From NCBI GenBank assembly GCA_946480925.1, contig CAMLLU010000003.1:62001-126000 (forward strand): a DNA stretch of 64,000 nt, given 5' to 3'. This DNA is from an uncultured Rivibacter sp. (GTDB taxonomy: Bacteria; Pseudomonadota; Gammaproteobacteria; Burkholderiales; Burkholderiaceae). Every line of letters starts with the position of its first letter. The first letter of the stretch is position 1. Position numbers and translations under genes: made by a program. This document shows, in pieces, positions 53,103 to 61,275 of this stretch. The notes beneath the pieces were generated by a model. It did not search any database, had not been told where the DNA came from, and was given only the letters and a program-made list of their open reading frames with translations.

Positions 53103-55904
53103 ATGAATACTCCTGCTGAATCGACCCTGTTGCTGGTGGATGGTTCCAGCTACCTGTACCGGGCGTTCCACGCGATGCCGGACCTGCGCAACGCGGCCAA
53201 CGAGCCTACCGGCGCCATCTACGGGATCATCAACATGCTGCGCAAGCTGCGCGAGCAGTTCCCGGCGCAGCATGCGGCCTGCGTGTTCGACGCCAAGGGC
53301 AAGACCTTCCGCGACGATTGGTATCCCGAATACAAGGCCACGCGTGCGCCCATGCCCGATGCGCTGGCGCAGCAGATCGAGCCCATTCACAAGGTGGTGC
53401 GACTGCTGGGCTGGCCGGTGCTCGAAGTGCCGGGCATCGAGGCGGACGACGTGATTGGTACGCTGGCATGCCTGGCCTCGGCGGCCGGCCAGCGTGTCAT
53501 CATCTCCACCGGCGACAAGGACATGGCCCAGCTCGTGAACGAGCGCATCGTGCTGATCAACACGATGAGCAACGAGTCGCTCGACGTGAATGGGGTGAAG
53601 GAGAAGTTCGGCGTGCCGCCGGAGCGCATCGTCGACTACCTCACGCTGGTAGGCGACGCGGTGGACAACGTGCCGGGCGTGGACAAGGTCGGCCCCAAGA
53701 CCGCAGTGAAGCTGCTCACCGAACACGGCTCGCTCGACGGCGTGATGGCCGCGGCGGCCAGCGTGAAGGGGGCGGTGGGCGAGAACCTGCGCCGAGCGCT
53801 CGACTGGCTGCCCATGGCGCGCAAGCTCGTCACCATCAAGGCCGACTGCGACATGGCCGAGCACATCCCGGGCTTCCCGAAGCTGGACGATCTTGCCTGG
53901 CGCCAGACGGACCGCCCCGCGCTGCTGGAGTCCTACGCGCACTACGGCTTTCGCACCTGGAAGAAGGAGATGGAAGACGCGCTGGGCGCTGCGGCGGCGC
54001 CGCAACCCGCGTCTGGCAGCACCGCGACCGCCGCGAACCGCCCTGCGCAGGAATCGTTGTTCGACGATGCGCCCACTCATGTGCCGCCAGCCATCACGCA
54101 CAAGCACTATGACACCGTGCTCACGCCCGAGGCCCTTGATGCATGGCTGGCGAAGCTGCAGGCGGCGGAGCTGGTGGCGCTGGACACCGAAACCGATTCG
54201 CTCGACCCGATGCGCGCACGCATCGTGGGCCTGTCGTTCAGCACCGAAACCGGCACGGGCTGCTACATCCCGCTCGCGCACAGCTACCCCGACGTTCCGC
54301 AACAACTGCCCATCGACGAAGTGCTGGCAAAGCTCAAGCCCTGGCTCGAAGATGCTTCGCGCGCCAAGGTGGGCCAGCACATCAAGTACGACGCGCACGT
54401 GTTCGCGAATCACGGCATCACCGTGCGCGGCTACCGGCACGACACCATGCTGCAAAGCTACGTGCTCGAGGCGCACAAGCCGCACGGCCTCGAAAGCCTG
54501 GCCGATCGCCACGTGGGGCGCCACGGCTTGAGCTACGAAGAAGTGTGCGGCAAGGGCGTCAATCAGATTCCATTCGCGCAGGTGACGGTGGAATGCGCGA
54601 CGCAGTACTCGGGAGAAGACAGCGACATGACGTTGGACGTGCACCGCGCGCTGTGGCCGAAGCTGGAGGGTGAAGCGGGGCTGCGCTACGTGTACGAGCA
54701 GATCGAGATGCCCATCTCGGAGCGCTTGTTGCGCATCGAACGCAACGGCGTGCTGATCGACGCTCCGCTGCTGCAGCGGCAGAGCCAGGAGCTTGCGCAG
54801 CGCATGGTGGCGCTCGAGCGCGAGGCGCACGAGCTGGCGGGCCAGCCCTTCAACCTTGGCAGCCCCAAGCAGATCGGCGAAATCCTGTTCGGCAAGCTGC
54901 AGCTGCCTGTGGTCAAGAAGACGGCCAGCGGCACGCCGTCTACCGACGAAGAAGTGCTGGAGAAGCTGGCTGCCGACTACCCGCTGCCGGCCAAGATCCT
55001 GGAGCATCGCAGCCTGTCGAAACTGAAGGGCACCTACACCGACAAGCTGCCTTTGATGGTGAACCCCGACACTGATCGCGTGCACACCAGCTACGGGCAG
55101 GCAGTGGCCGTGACGGGGCGGTTGTCGAGCAACGACCCAAACCTGCAGAACATTCCGATCCGCACGCCTGAAGGCCGGCGTGTTCGTGAGGCCTTCATCG
55201 CGCCACAGGGTCGAGTGATCGCGTCGGCCGACTACTCGCAGATCGAGCTGCGCATCATGGCCCACATCTCGGGCGACCCCGGGTTGTTGCGGGCCTTCGG
55301 CGAGGGCATGGACGTGCACCGCGCGACCGCGAGCGAGGTGTTCGGCACGCCGCCCGACGAGGTGAGCGCCGAACAGCGGCGCTATGCCAAGACCATCAAC
55401 TTCGGGCTGATCTACGGCATGGGTGCGTTCGGGCTGGCGTCGAGCCTCGGTATCGAAACCAAGGCGGCGCGCGACTACATCGAGCGCTACTTCGCCCGCT
55501 TCGCCGGCGTGAAGCGCTACATGGACGAAACACGCCTGGCAGCCAAGGACAGGGGTTACGTCGAAACCCTGTTCGGCCGCCGCGTCTATCTGCCCGAGAT
55601 CAACAGCCCCAACGGCCCACGCCGCAGCGGCGCCGAGCGGCAGGCCATCAACGCGCCGATGCAGGGGACGGCGGCCGATCTCATCAAGCTCGCGATGATC
55701 GCGGTACAAGACGCACTCGATGCTGCCGGCAAGCAGACCCTGATCGTGATGCAGGTGCATGACGAGCTGGTGTTCGAAGTGCCCGAGGCCGAAGTGGAGT
55801 GGATCAAGACCGAGGTGCCGAAGGTGATGGCCTCGGTGGCCGAACTGAAGGTGCCGCTTGTGGCGGAGATCGGCTTCGGCCCGAACTGGGACGAAGCGCA
55901 CTGA
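53103..55904 (+). CDS. polA: DNA polymerase I
   Basis: The 933-residue protein has all three domains. The 5'-3' nuclease (about 1-290) has LLVDGSSYLYRAFHA and the acidic segments GIEADDVIGTLA and STGDKDMAQLV. The 3'-5' exonuclease (about 340-530) has intact DTETD, IKYDAHV and YSGEDSD motifs, so proofreading is expected. The polymerase (about 540-933) has motif A ASADYSQIELRIMAH, the O-helix RYAKTINFGLIYGMG and motif C MQVHDELVFE. It fills gaps and removes Okazaki primers. Start ATG with weak GGCGG just upstream. Confidence 0.97.
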   Translation: MNTPAESTLLLVDGSSYLYRAFHAMPDLRNAANEPTGAIYGIINMLRKLREQFPAQHAACVFDAKGKTFRDDWYPEYKATRAPMPDALAQQIEPIHKVVRLLGWPVLEVPGIEADDVIGTLACLASAAGQRVIISTGDKDMAQLVNERIVLINTMSNESLDVNGVKEKFGVPPERIVDYLTLVGDAVDNVPGVDKVGPKTAVKLLTEHGSLDGVMAAAASVKGAVGENLRRALDWLPMARKLVTIKADCDMAEHIPGFPKLDDLAWRQTDRPALLESYAHYGFRTWKKEMEDALGAAAAPQPASGSTATAANRPAQESLFDDAPTHVPPAITHKHYDTVLTPEALDAWLAKLQAAELVALDTETDSLDPMRARIVGLSFSTETGTGCYIPLAHSYPDVPQQLPIDEVLAKLKPWLEDASRAKVGQHIKYDAHVFANHGITVRGYRHDTMLQSYVLEAHKPHGLESLADRHVGRHGLSYEEVCGKGVNQIPFAQVTVECATQYSGEDSDMTLDVHRALWPKLEGEAGLRYVYEQIEMPISERLLRIERNGVLIDAPLLQRQSQELAQRMVALEREAHELAGQPFNLGSPKQIGEILFGKLQLPVVKKTASGTPSTDEEVLEKLAADYPLPAKILEHRSLSKLKGTYTDKLPLMVNPDTDRVHTSYGQAVAVTGRLSSNDPNLQNIPIRTPEGRRVREAFIAPQGRVIASADYSQIELRIMAHISGDPGLLRAFGEGMDVHRATASEVFGTPPDEVSAEQRRYAKTINFGLIYGMGAFGLASSLGIETKAARDYIERYFARFAGVKRYMDETRLAAKDRGYVETLFGRRVYLPEINSPNGPRRSGAERQAINAPMQGTAADLIKLAMIAVQDALDAAGKQTLIVMQVHDELVFEVPEAEVEWIKTEVPKVMASVAELKVPLVAEIGFGPNWDEAH

Positions 55905-55947
55905 AAACGCCGCTCGATAGCGCAGGGAGCCCCAGCTGATCGAGTGG

Positions 55948-55987
55948 TTGTCATCGAAGCTTCATGACCTAGACGCGCCAGCGTCAT
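55948..55987 (+). promoter_or_regulatory. Candidate PhoB box upstream of the metallophosphoesterase-glycosyltransferase pair
   Basis: TTGTCAT (55948) and GCTTCAT (55959) are 11 nt apart, and GCGTCAT (55981) falls two further periods on, in phase. The middle period (TAGACGC) does not match. A good -10 is not obvious; AACCAT at 55998-56003 is 10 nt after the last repeat. Confidence 0.5.
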
Positions 55988-56011
55988 GCTGCGGTGCAAC
56001 CATGTGGGTCC

Positions 56012-56959
56012 ATGCGATGGACTCCTTCGATCGTGAAGCGTGCGTGGAGCGGCTGGGCCACCAGCGGTGTTGCCGCCTTGCCGGCTCCTGGCGTTGCCTG
56101 GCCCAACACTGCGGACGTGCAGCCGCCGGAGGACGCGTCCGAAGATCGTGAGTACCGCTATCGCAGCGTGTGGGTCTCAGACGTGCACCTCGGCACGCCA
56201 GGCTGCCAGGCTCACGCGTTGCTCGACTTTCTGAAGCACGTCGAAAGCGAGAACCTCTTTCTCGTCGGCGACATCATCGACGGCTGGCAGCTGCGGCGCA
56301 GCTGGTACTGGCCGCAGGCCCACAACGACGTGGTGCAAAAGCTGCTGCGCAAGGCACGCAAGGGCACACGCGTGGTGTTCATTCCGGGCAATCACGACGA
56401 GTTCGCGCGCAAGTACCTTGGCCACAACTTCGGTGGCATCGAAGTGGCTGAAGAGTGGATCCACGAGACGGCCGACGGCCGCAAGCTGTGGATCATCCAC
56501 GGTGACCTGTTCGACGGCGTGATCCAGTGCGCCAAGTGGCTGGCCTACGTGGGGGACTCGCTCTACGAGTTCACGCTCAAGCTCAATCGCCACTTCAACT
56601 CGCTGCGCGCACGCGTGGGGTTGCCGTACTGGTCGCTGTCGAAGTATCTGAAGCTCAAGGTCAAGCGCGCGGTCAGCTTCATCGGCGACTTCGAGATGGC
56701 GGTGGCGCGCGAGGCGCGCAAACGTGGCGTGCACGGCGTGGTGTGTGGCCACATCCACCATGCCGAGCTGCGCGAGATCGACGGCGTGCTGTATGCCAAC
56801 GACGGTGATTGGGTCGAAAGCCTCACTGCACTGGTGGAGCACCATGACGGCCAGTTGGAGATCATCGACTGGAGCGACCGTGCCTCGGCAGCCCGCCGCC
56901 GCAAGGAAGCTCTCGACAACGAGCCGGTACCGGCCCCACTGACGGAGTCGGTCCGATGA
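56012..56959 (+). CDS. LpxH/PlcP-like metallophosphoesterase
   Basis: The 315-residue protein has the UDP-2,3-diacylglucosamine hydrolase-like motif set: SDVHLGTPGC, LVGDIIDGWQLRR, IPGNHDEFAR, IIHGDLFDG and CGHIHHAEL. Databases often call this type LpxH-like, but its direct coupling (4-nt ATGA overlap) to a GT4 glycosyltransferase is the arrangement of plcP-agt. There PlcP is a phospholipase C that degrades phospholipids during phosphate starvation and Agt glycosylates the resulting diacylglycerol. I favour PlcP on context. The start is uncertain: ATG 56012, a GTG at 55994, or a later GTG; the first 50 residues are unconserved. Confidence 0.82.
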   Translation: MRWTPSIVKRAWSGWATSGVAALPAPGVAWPNTADVQPPEDASEDREYRYRSVWVSDVHLGTPGCQAHALLDFLKHVESENLFLVGDIIDGWQLRRSWYWPQAHNDVVQKLLRKARKGTRVVFIPGNHDEFARKYLGHNFGGIEVAEEWIHETADGRKLWIIHGDLFDGVIQCAKWLAYVGDSLYEFTLKLNRHFNSLRARVGLPYWSLSKYLKLKVKRAVSFIGDFEMAVAREARKRGVHGVVCGHIHHAELREIDGVLYANDGDWVESLTALVEHHDGQLEIIDWSDRASAARRRKEALDNEPVPAPLTESVR

Positions 56960-58005
56960 AGATTGCACTGATTACCGACGCCTGGAAACCGCAGGTCAAC
57001 GGCGTCGTGACCACGCTGGTGGAGCTCGTGGCTGGGCTGCAGCAGCGCGGTCACGAGGTCGAGGTGATCGAACCGTCGGGATTCCGGCGCTTTCCGTGTC
57101 CGGGCTACCGTGAGATCGAGCTTGCCTGGCGGCCGAAGCGCGAGGTGGCGCGCAGACTGGCCGCATTCGCGCCAGACGCGATCCACATTGCCACCGAAGG
57201 CCCGCTGGGCGGTGCTGCGCGCAGTTACTGCCTCAAGCACCAGTTGGCCTTTACCACCGCCTTCCACACCCGCTTTCCCTACATCCTGTCGAAGGCGTTG
57301 CACATTCCGGAGTCCTGGGGCTATGCGTGGTTCCGGCGCTTCCATGCCCGTTCGGCCGGCGTGATGGTGCCTACTGAAGGCATGCTGAAGCAGCTGGAGG
57401 CGCAGCGCTTCACGCAGCTGCGTGCCTGGTCGCATGGTGTGGACCTGAGCCTGTTCCAGCCGGTGGCTGGCGCTGACTTGGGCGTGCCGCGTCCGGTGTT
57501 CCTGTACGTCGGCCGCGTGTCGTACGAAAAGAACCTCGAAGCTTTCTTGAAGCTCGAACTGCCTGGCACCAAGGTGGTGTACGGCGTAGGCCCCTTGCTG
57601 GACGAGTTGCAACGCAAGTACCCGCAGGTGGTCTGGCGCGGTGTCGTGCCACGTACCGAACTGCCCTTCATCTACAGCGCGGCGGATGTCTTCACCTTCC
57701 CTAGCCATTCCGAGACTTTCGGCCTCGTGATGCTGGAGGCTATGGCCTGCGGCACGCCGGTGGCAGCATTCCCGGTCGATGGTCCGCTCGACGTGGTGGG
57801 CTCGAGCGACGGCGGCGTGCTGGACCATGATCTCGCTGCCGCATCGCTCAAGGCGTTGGAGGTGCCACGTGAGCGAGCGCGTGCACGGGCGCTCGGCTTC
57901 GACTGGGGGAGCGTTTGTGATCAGTTCATCGGCTATCTTGTGCCGATCCGTGCCCAACCACACAGGCAACAAACTTGTCACGAATCTGTCGCCGAAGCGT
58001 CATAA
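56956..58005 (+). CDS. GT4 family glycosyltransferase (Agt-like)
   Basis: The 349-residue GT-B enzyme has the GT4 opening MKIALITDAWKPQVNGVVTTL and the N-domain segments PDAIHIATEGPLGGAAR and TAFHTRFPYI. The C-domain donor site is FTFPSHSETFGLVMLEAMACGTPVAAFPVDGPLDVV, with the E-x7-E pattern. Relatives include alpha-mannosyl- and glucosyltransferases acting on lipids. With the upstream phosphoesterase it forms a two-gene unit consistent with glycolipid synthesis from diacylglycerol (inference). Its last 31 bp contain the ppk1 Pho-like box. Confidence 0.88.
   Translation: MKIALITDAWKPQVNGVVTTLVELVAGLQQRGHEVEVIEPSGFRRFPCPGYREIELAWRPKREVARRLAAFAPDAIHIATEGPLGGAARSYCLKHQLAFTTAFHTRFPYILSKALHIPESWGYAWFRRFHARSAGVMVPTEGMLKQLEAQRFTQLRAWSHGVDLSLFQPVAGADLGVPRPVFLYVGRVSYEKNLEAFLKLELPGTKVVYGVGPLLDELQRKYPQVVWRGVVPRTELPFIYSAADVFTFPSHSETFGLVMLEAMACGTPVAAFPVDGPLDVVGSSDGGVLDHDLAAASLKALEVPRERARARALGFDWGSVCDQFIGYLVPIRAQPHRQQTCHESVAEAS
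57975..58003 (+). promoter_or_regulatory. Candidate PhoB box upstream of ppk1
   Basis: TTGTCAC (57975), CTGTCGC (57986) and GCGTCAT (57997) recur with an 11-nt period. TAAACT (58003-58008) lies exactly 10 nt after the second repeat as a -10 candidate, which would place the start of transcription at about the ppk1 ATG. The box sits inside the end of the glycosyltransferase gene. Confidence 0.62.
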
Positions 58006-58014
58006 ACTGAAATC

Positions 58015-60081
58015 ATGGACGCTGAAGTGAAAGCCCCGCCGGTGGCAGGCCTGACGCTGCTCAACCGTGAGCAGGCCATCCTCGAATTCAATCGCCGAGT
58101 GTTGGCGCAGGCACGACGGGAAGACGTGCCGCTGCTCGAGCGGCTGCGCTACATCTGCATCGTTTCGTCGAACCTCGACGAATTCTTCGAGGTGCGTTTT
58201 GCCGACTACCTCGAAGCCTCGCGGCTGCCCACGTCGGTCATCACGTCTCGCGACCTGGCCGATGTCGCGGCTGCGGCGCACCGGCTCATCGATGACCAGT
58301 ACGCGGCTTTCAACGACGAGGTGATGCCGGCGCTCAAGCGCGAGGGCATCTTCATCGTCAACCACGCCGAGCGCAACGAGGCGCAACGCCGCTGGGTCGA
58401 CCAGTTCTTCCAGAAGCAGGTGCGACCGTTGCTGGTGCCCGTGGGGCTGGACCCTGCGCACCCGTTTCCGCTAGTGGCCAACAAGTCACTCAACTTCATC
58501 GTCAAGCTCGGCGGGCGCGACGCTTTCGGGCGTGATAACTCGATTGCCATCGTGAAGGTTCCGCGTGTGCTGCCGCGCGTGATCCGCCTGCCTGAAAAGC
58601 TGGCGGCGCCCGGTACGCAGCCCTTCGTGCTGCTGTCGAGTGTGATCCGGGCGCATCTCGAGGAGCTGTTCCCGGGCCGCAGCGTAGAGGCGTTCTCACA
58701 GTTCCGCGTGACACGCGACTCGGACCTCGACGTGGACGAGGAAGATGTGACCAATCTGCGCCAGGCGCTGCGTTCGTCGCTGTCCACCCGGCACTTCGGC
58801 CAAGCCATCCGGCTCGAGGTGGTGAGCACCTGCCCTACCGAGCTGAGCGAATTCCTGCTGCAGCAGTTCGGCCTGCCGGAGGCAGCGCTGTACCGCGTCA
58901 ACGGGCCGGTCAATCTCGTGCGGCTCAACCAGCTCATCGAACAGGCCGAGGCGCCGCAGCTGCGGTTCCCGCCTTACGAGCCGGCCTGGCCGGGCAGCCT
59001 GCCGCGCGAAGGCATGTCGATGTTCGACCGGCTGCGTCACGGCGACTTGCTGTTGCACCACCCGTTCGAAAGCTTCGACCCGGTGGTGCAGCTGCTGCGC
59101 GAGGCGGTGGCCGACCCCGAGGTGCTGGCCATCAAGCAGACCATCTACCGCACCGGCAGCGAGTCGGTGCTGATGGACCTGCTGCTCGAAGCCGCGCGTC
59201 GTGGCAAGGAGGTGACGGCGGTGGTGGAGCTGAAGGCCCGCTTCGACGAAGAGGCCAACATCAACTGGGCCGAGCGGCTCGAGGCCGTGGGGGCTCAGGT
59301 GGTGTACGGCATCGTCGGCCTGAAGACGCACGCCAAGCTGCTGCTCGTGACCCGGCGCGAAGAAGGGCGCCTGCGCCGCTACGTGCACCTGTCCACCGGC
59401 AACTACAACCCGAAGACCGCGCTGTTCTATACCGACGTGGGCTACCTCAGCGCCGACGCCGAGCTCACGGCGGATGCCGACACGGTGTTCCAGCAGCTCG
59501 CCAGCCTGACCAAACAGCGCCCGCCGCGCCAGTTGCTGATGGCGCCGTTCAACCTGCACCGGCAGATGTGCAGCTTCATCGAAAAGGTGGAGCTGGCTGC
59601 ACGGGCCGGCAAGCCGGCGCGCATCGTCGCCAAGCTCAATGCGCTTACCGACGAGGTGCTCATCAAGGCGCTGGTTGCCGCGGCCCAGGCAGGTGCGAAC
59701 GTGGACCTCATCGTGCGTGGCGCTTGCATGCTGCCGCCTTCGCTGAAAGGGCTGACCGAGCGCGTGCGGGTGCGCTCGGTGATCGGGCGCTTCCTGGAGC
59801 ATTCGCGCGTCATGTACTTCCGCTGGGGCCCCGGCGAAGACGACGAGGTGCTGTACCTGTCGAGCGCCGATTGGATGAGCCGCAACATGTTCCGGCGCAT
59901 CGAGATCGCCTGGCCGGTGCGCGACGCCGCGCTGCGGCAGCGTGTCATCGACGAATGCCTGGTGCCCTATCTGCACGACACGCGCGATGCCTGGCTGCAG
60001 CAGTCCGACGGCAGCTACCTGCGGGTGGGGGCACAAGGCGTGAGTGCACAGCACGCGCTCATGGTGCGCTACAGCGACTGA
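58015..60081 (+). CDS. ppk1: Polyphosphate kinase 1
   Basis: The 688-residue enzyme has the PPK1 N-domain (LLNREQAILEFNRRVLAQA, YICIVSSNLDEFFEVR), head domain and the two catalytic phospholipase-D-like C-domains. The autophosphorylated His is in KTHAKLLLVTRR or the neighbouring YVHLSTGNYNPKTA segment. Later blocks are LMAPFNLHRQMCSFIEKVE and LSSADWMSRNMFRRIEIAWP. It makes polyphosphate from ATP at the membrane. The ATG at 58015 lacks a Shine-Dalgarno sequence; if the upstream Pho-type promoter is used the mRNA would be nearly leaderless, or translation begins at a later codon such as the GTG at 58027. sixA follows 16 bp later. Confidence 0.96.
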   Translation: MDAEVKAPPVAGLTLLNREQAILEFNRRVLAQARREDVPLLERLRYICIVSSNLDEFFEVRFADYLEASRLPTSVITSRDLADVAAAAHRLIDDQYAAFNDEVMPALKREGIFIVNHAERNEAQRRWVDQFFQKQVRPLLVPVGLDPAHPFPLVANKSLNFIVKLGGRDAFGRDNSIAIVKVPRVLPRVIRLPEKLAAPGTQPFVLLSSVIRAHLEELFPGRSVEAFSQFRVTRDSDLDVDEEDVTNLRQALRSSLSTRHFGQAIRLEVVSTCPTELSEFLLQQFGLPEAALYRVNGPVNLVRLNQLIEQAEAPQLRFPPYEPAWPGSLPREGMSMFDRLRHGDLLLHHPFESFDPVVQLLREAVADPEVLAIKQTIYRTGSESVLMDLLLEAARRGKEVTAVVELKARFDEEANINWAERLEAVGAQVVYGIVGLKTHAKLLLVTRREEGRLRRYVHLSTGNYNPKTALFYTDVGYLSADAELTADADTVFQQLASLTKQRPPRQLLMAPFNLHRQMCSFIEKVELAARAGKPARIVAKLNALTDEVLIKALVAAAQAGANVDLIVRGACMLPPSLKGLTERVRVRSVIGRFLEHSRVMYFRWGPGEDDEVLYLSSADWMSRNMFRRIEIAWPVRDAALRQRVIDECLVPYLHDTRDAWLQQSDGSYLRVGAQGVSAQHALMVRYSD

Positions 60082-60097
60082 GGGAACAGGAGCGGCG

Positions 60098-60559
60098 ATG
60101 GACCTCATCTTGTGGCGCCATGCCGAAGCGCACGTTGCCCGCGAGGGGCAGACCGACCTGGAACGCGCGCTCACCACGAAGGGCGAACGCCAGGCGCAAC
60201 GCATGGCGGAGTGGCTGAACCAGCGCCTTGCTGAATCGACGCGGGTCCTGGTGAGCCCGGCGCTGCGTGCGCAACAAACGGCGCAGGCGTTGGAAAGGTC
60301 CTTCAAGACCGTGGCCTCATTGGCGCCTGACGGCAGTGTCGAAGCACTGCTGAAGGCCGCTCGCTGGCCGGACGCCGCCGAGCCGGTGCTGGTGGTGGGC
60401 CACCAGCCCACGCTGGGCATGGTGGCCGCCTGTGTGATGACGGGCCATGAGATCTACTGGCCCATCAAGAAATCCGCCGTCTGGTGGCTGCGCCATCGCT
60501 TGCGCGACGAGGCAACCCAGGTCGTGCTGCAGGCCGTGCAGGGGCCCGACCTGCTGTAG
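60098..60559 (+). CDS. sixA: SixA-type phosphohistidine phosphatase
   Basis: The 153-residue histidine phosphatase has the catalytic LILWRHAEA (RHG-type motif with RHA), the second Arg in LVSPALRAQQTA and the second His in VVGHQPTLGMV. SixA removes phosphate from His-containing phosphotransfer proteins such as NPr or ArcB in other bacteria. CAGGAG precedes the ATG, 16 bp after ppk1, so the pair is likely co-transcribed. It converges on the hemerythrin gene with 24 bp between. Confidence 0.9.
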   Translation: MDLILWRHAEAHVAREGQTDLERALTTKGERQAQRMAEWLNQRLAESTRVLVSPALRAQQTAQALERSFKTVASLAPDGSVEALLKAARWPDAAEPVLVVGHQPTLGMVAACVMTGHEIYWPIKKSAVWWLRHRLRDEATQVVLQAVQGPDLL

Positions 60560-60583
60560 CGAGGCAGCTGCCAGCGGCGTTCT

Positions 60584-61138
60584 TCAATGCCGCGGTTGCG
60601 AGGCTGCGTGCCGGCCGCCAGCCGCCTGCTTGCCCTGCGCCATCGCCACATCGCCTTCGAGCATGTTGCCGTATTCGGCCAGCAACTGCTGCTTGCGCTC
60701 GGCCAGCTGCTCGCCCAGTGCGTCAAGATCGAGGTCGGTCTTCTTCACCTTGGGGAACAGCTCGTCCTGCTCTTCCTTCACGTGGTGACGAACGTATTCG
60801 CCGAGGACCTTCACCTTGGCGTCGTAAAGTGGTTCGTCGGGCTGCATGCCGGAGATCTGGGCGATGAGCTCCTTCGCGCTGGCGTGCTCTACCTCGGCTT
60901 CATCGAGCAGGTCTTGCTCCTCCATCGCCTCGCGTGCGGCGGGGTAGAAGATCTCTTCCTCGATCTGCGTGTGCACCGTGAGTTCGGTGCAGATCTGCTG
61001 TGCCAGCGCGCTCCTTTCGTCGGCGCTGCCTTCTTCGGCCAGCTTGTCGTACTGCTTGAACAGCTTGTCGACCTGCGTGTGGTCGGCCTTCAGCAGCGTG
61101 ATGGCGTCCTGTGACGCGGGGTTCTTGCTCTGGGCCAT
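60584..61138 (-). CDS. Hemerythrin HHE domain protein
   Basis: The 184-residue cytoplasmic protein has the hemerythrin iron ligands: H in LLKADHTQVDKLF, H-x3-E in ELTVHTQIEEEIFYP, H in EVEHASAKELI, and H-x4-E/D in EYVRHHVKEEQDELFP. The di-iron four-helix bundle binds O2, NO or acts in iron and redox protection. A basic His/Ala-rich tail follows the bundle. AGGAG lies 6 nt before the ATG. It is 137 bp downstream of ppx on the same strand with a GGCGGC-AAAG-GCCGCC hairpin between, so it is probably separately transcribed. Confidence 0.9.
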   Translation of the reverse strand: MAQSKNPASQDAITLLKADHTQVDKLFKQYDKLAEEGSADERSALAQQICTELTVHTQIEEEIFYPAAREAMEEQDLLDEAEVEHASAKELIAQISGMQPDEPLYDAKVKVLGEYVRHHVKEEQDELFPKVKKTDLDLDALGEQLAERKQQLLAEYGNMLEGDVAMAQGKQAAGGRHAASQPRH

Positions 61139-61275
61139 GTGCGACTCCTGTGTGGGGTATTGGGGGGCGGCCTTTGCCGCCACACAAGGTTCGCGCACGC
61201 CCGGCACCGCTGCCACAGGCGCAGTCCGCGTGCCGAAGTCGGCCTTTGCCTACATCCGTGGCTGACCGAGACGGG

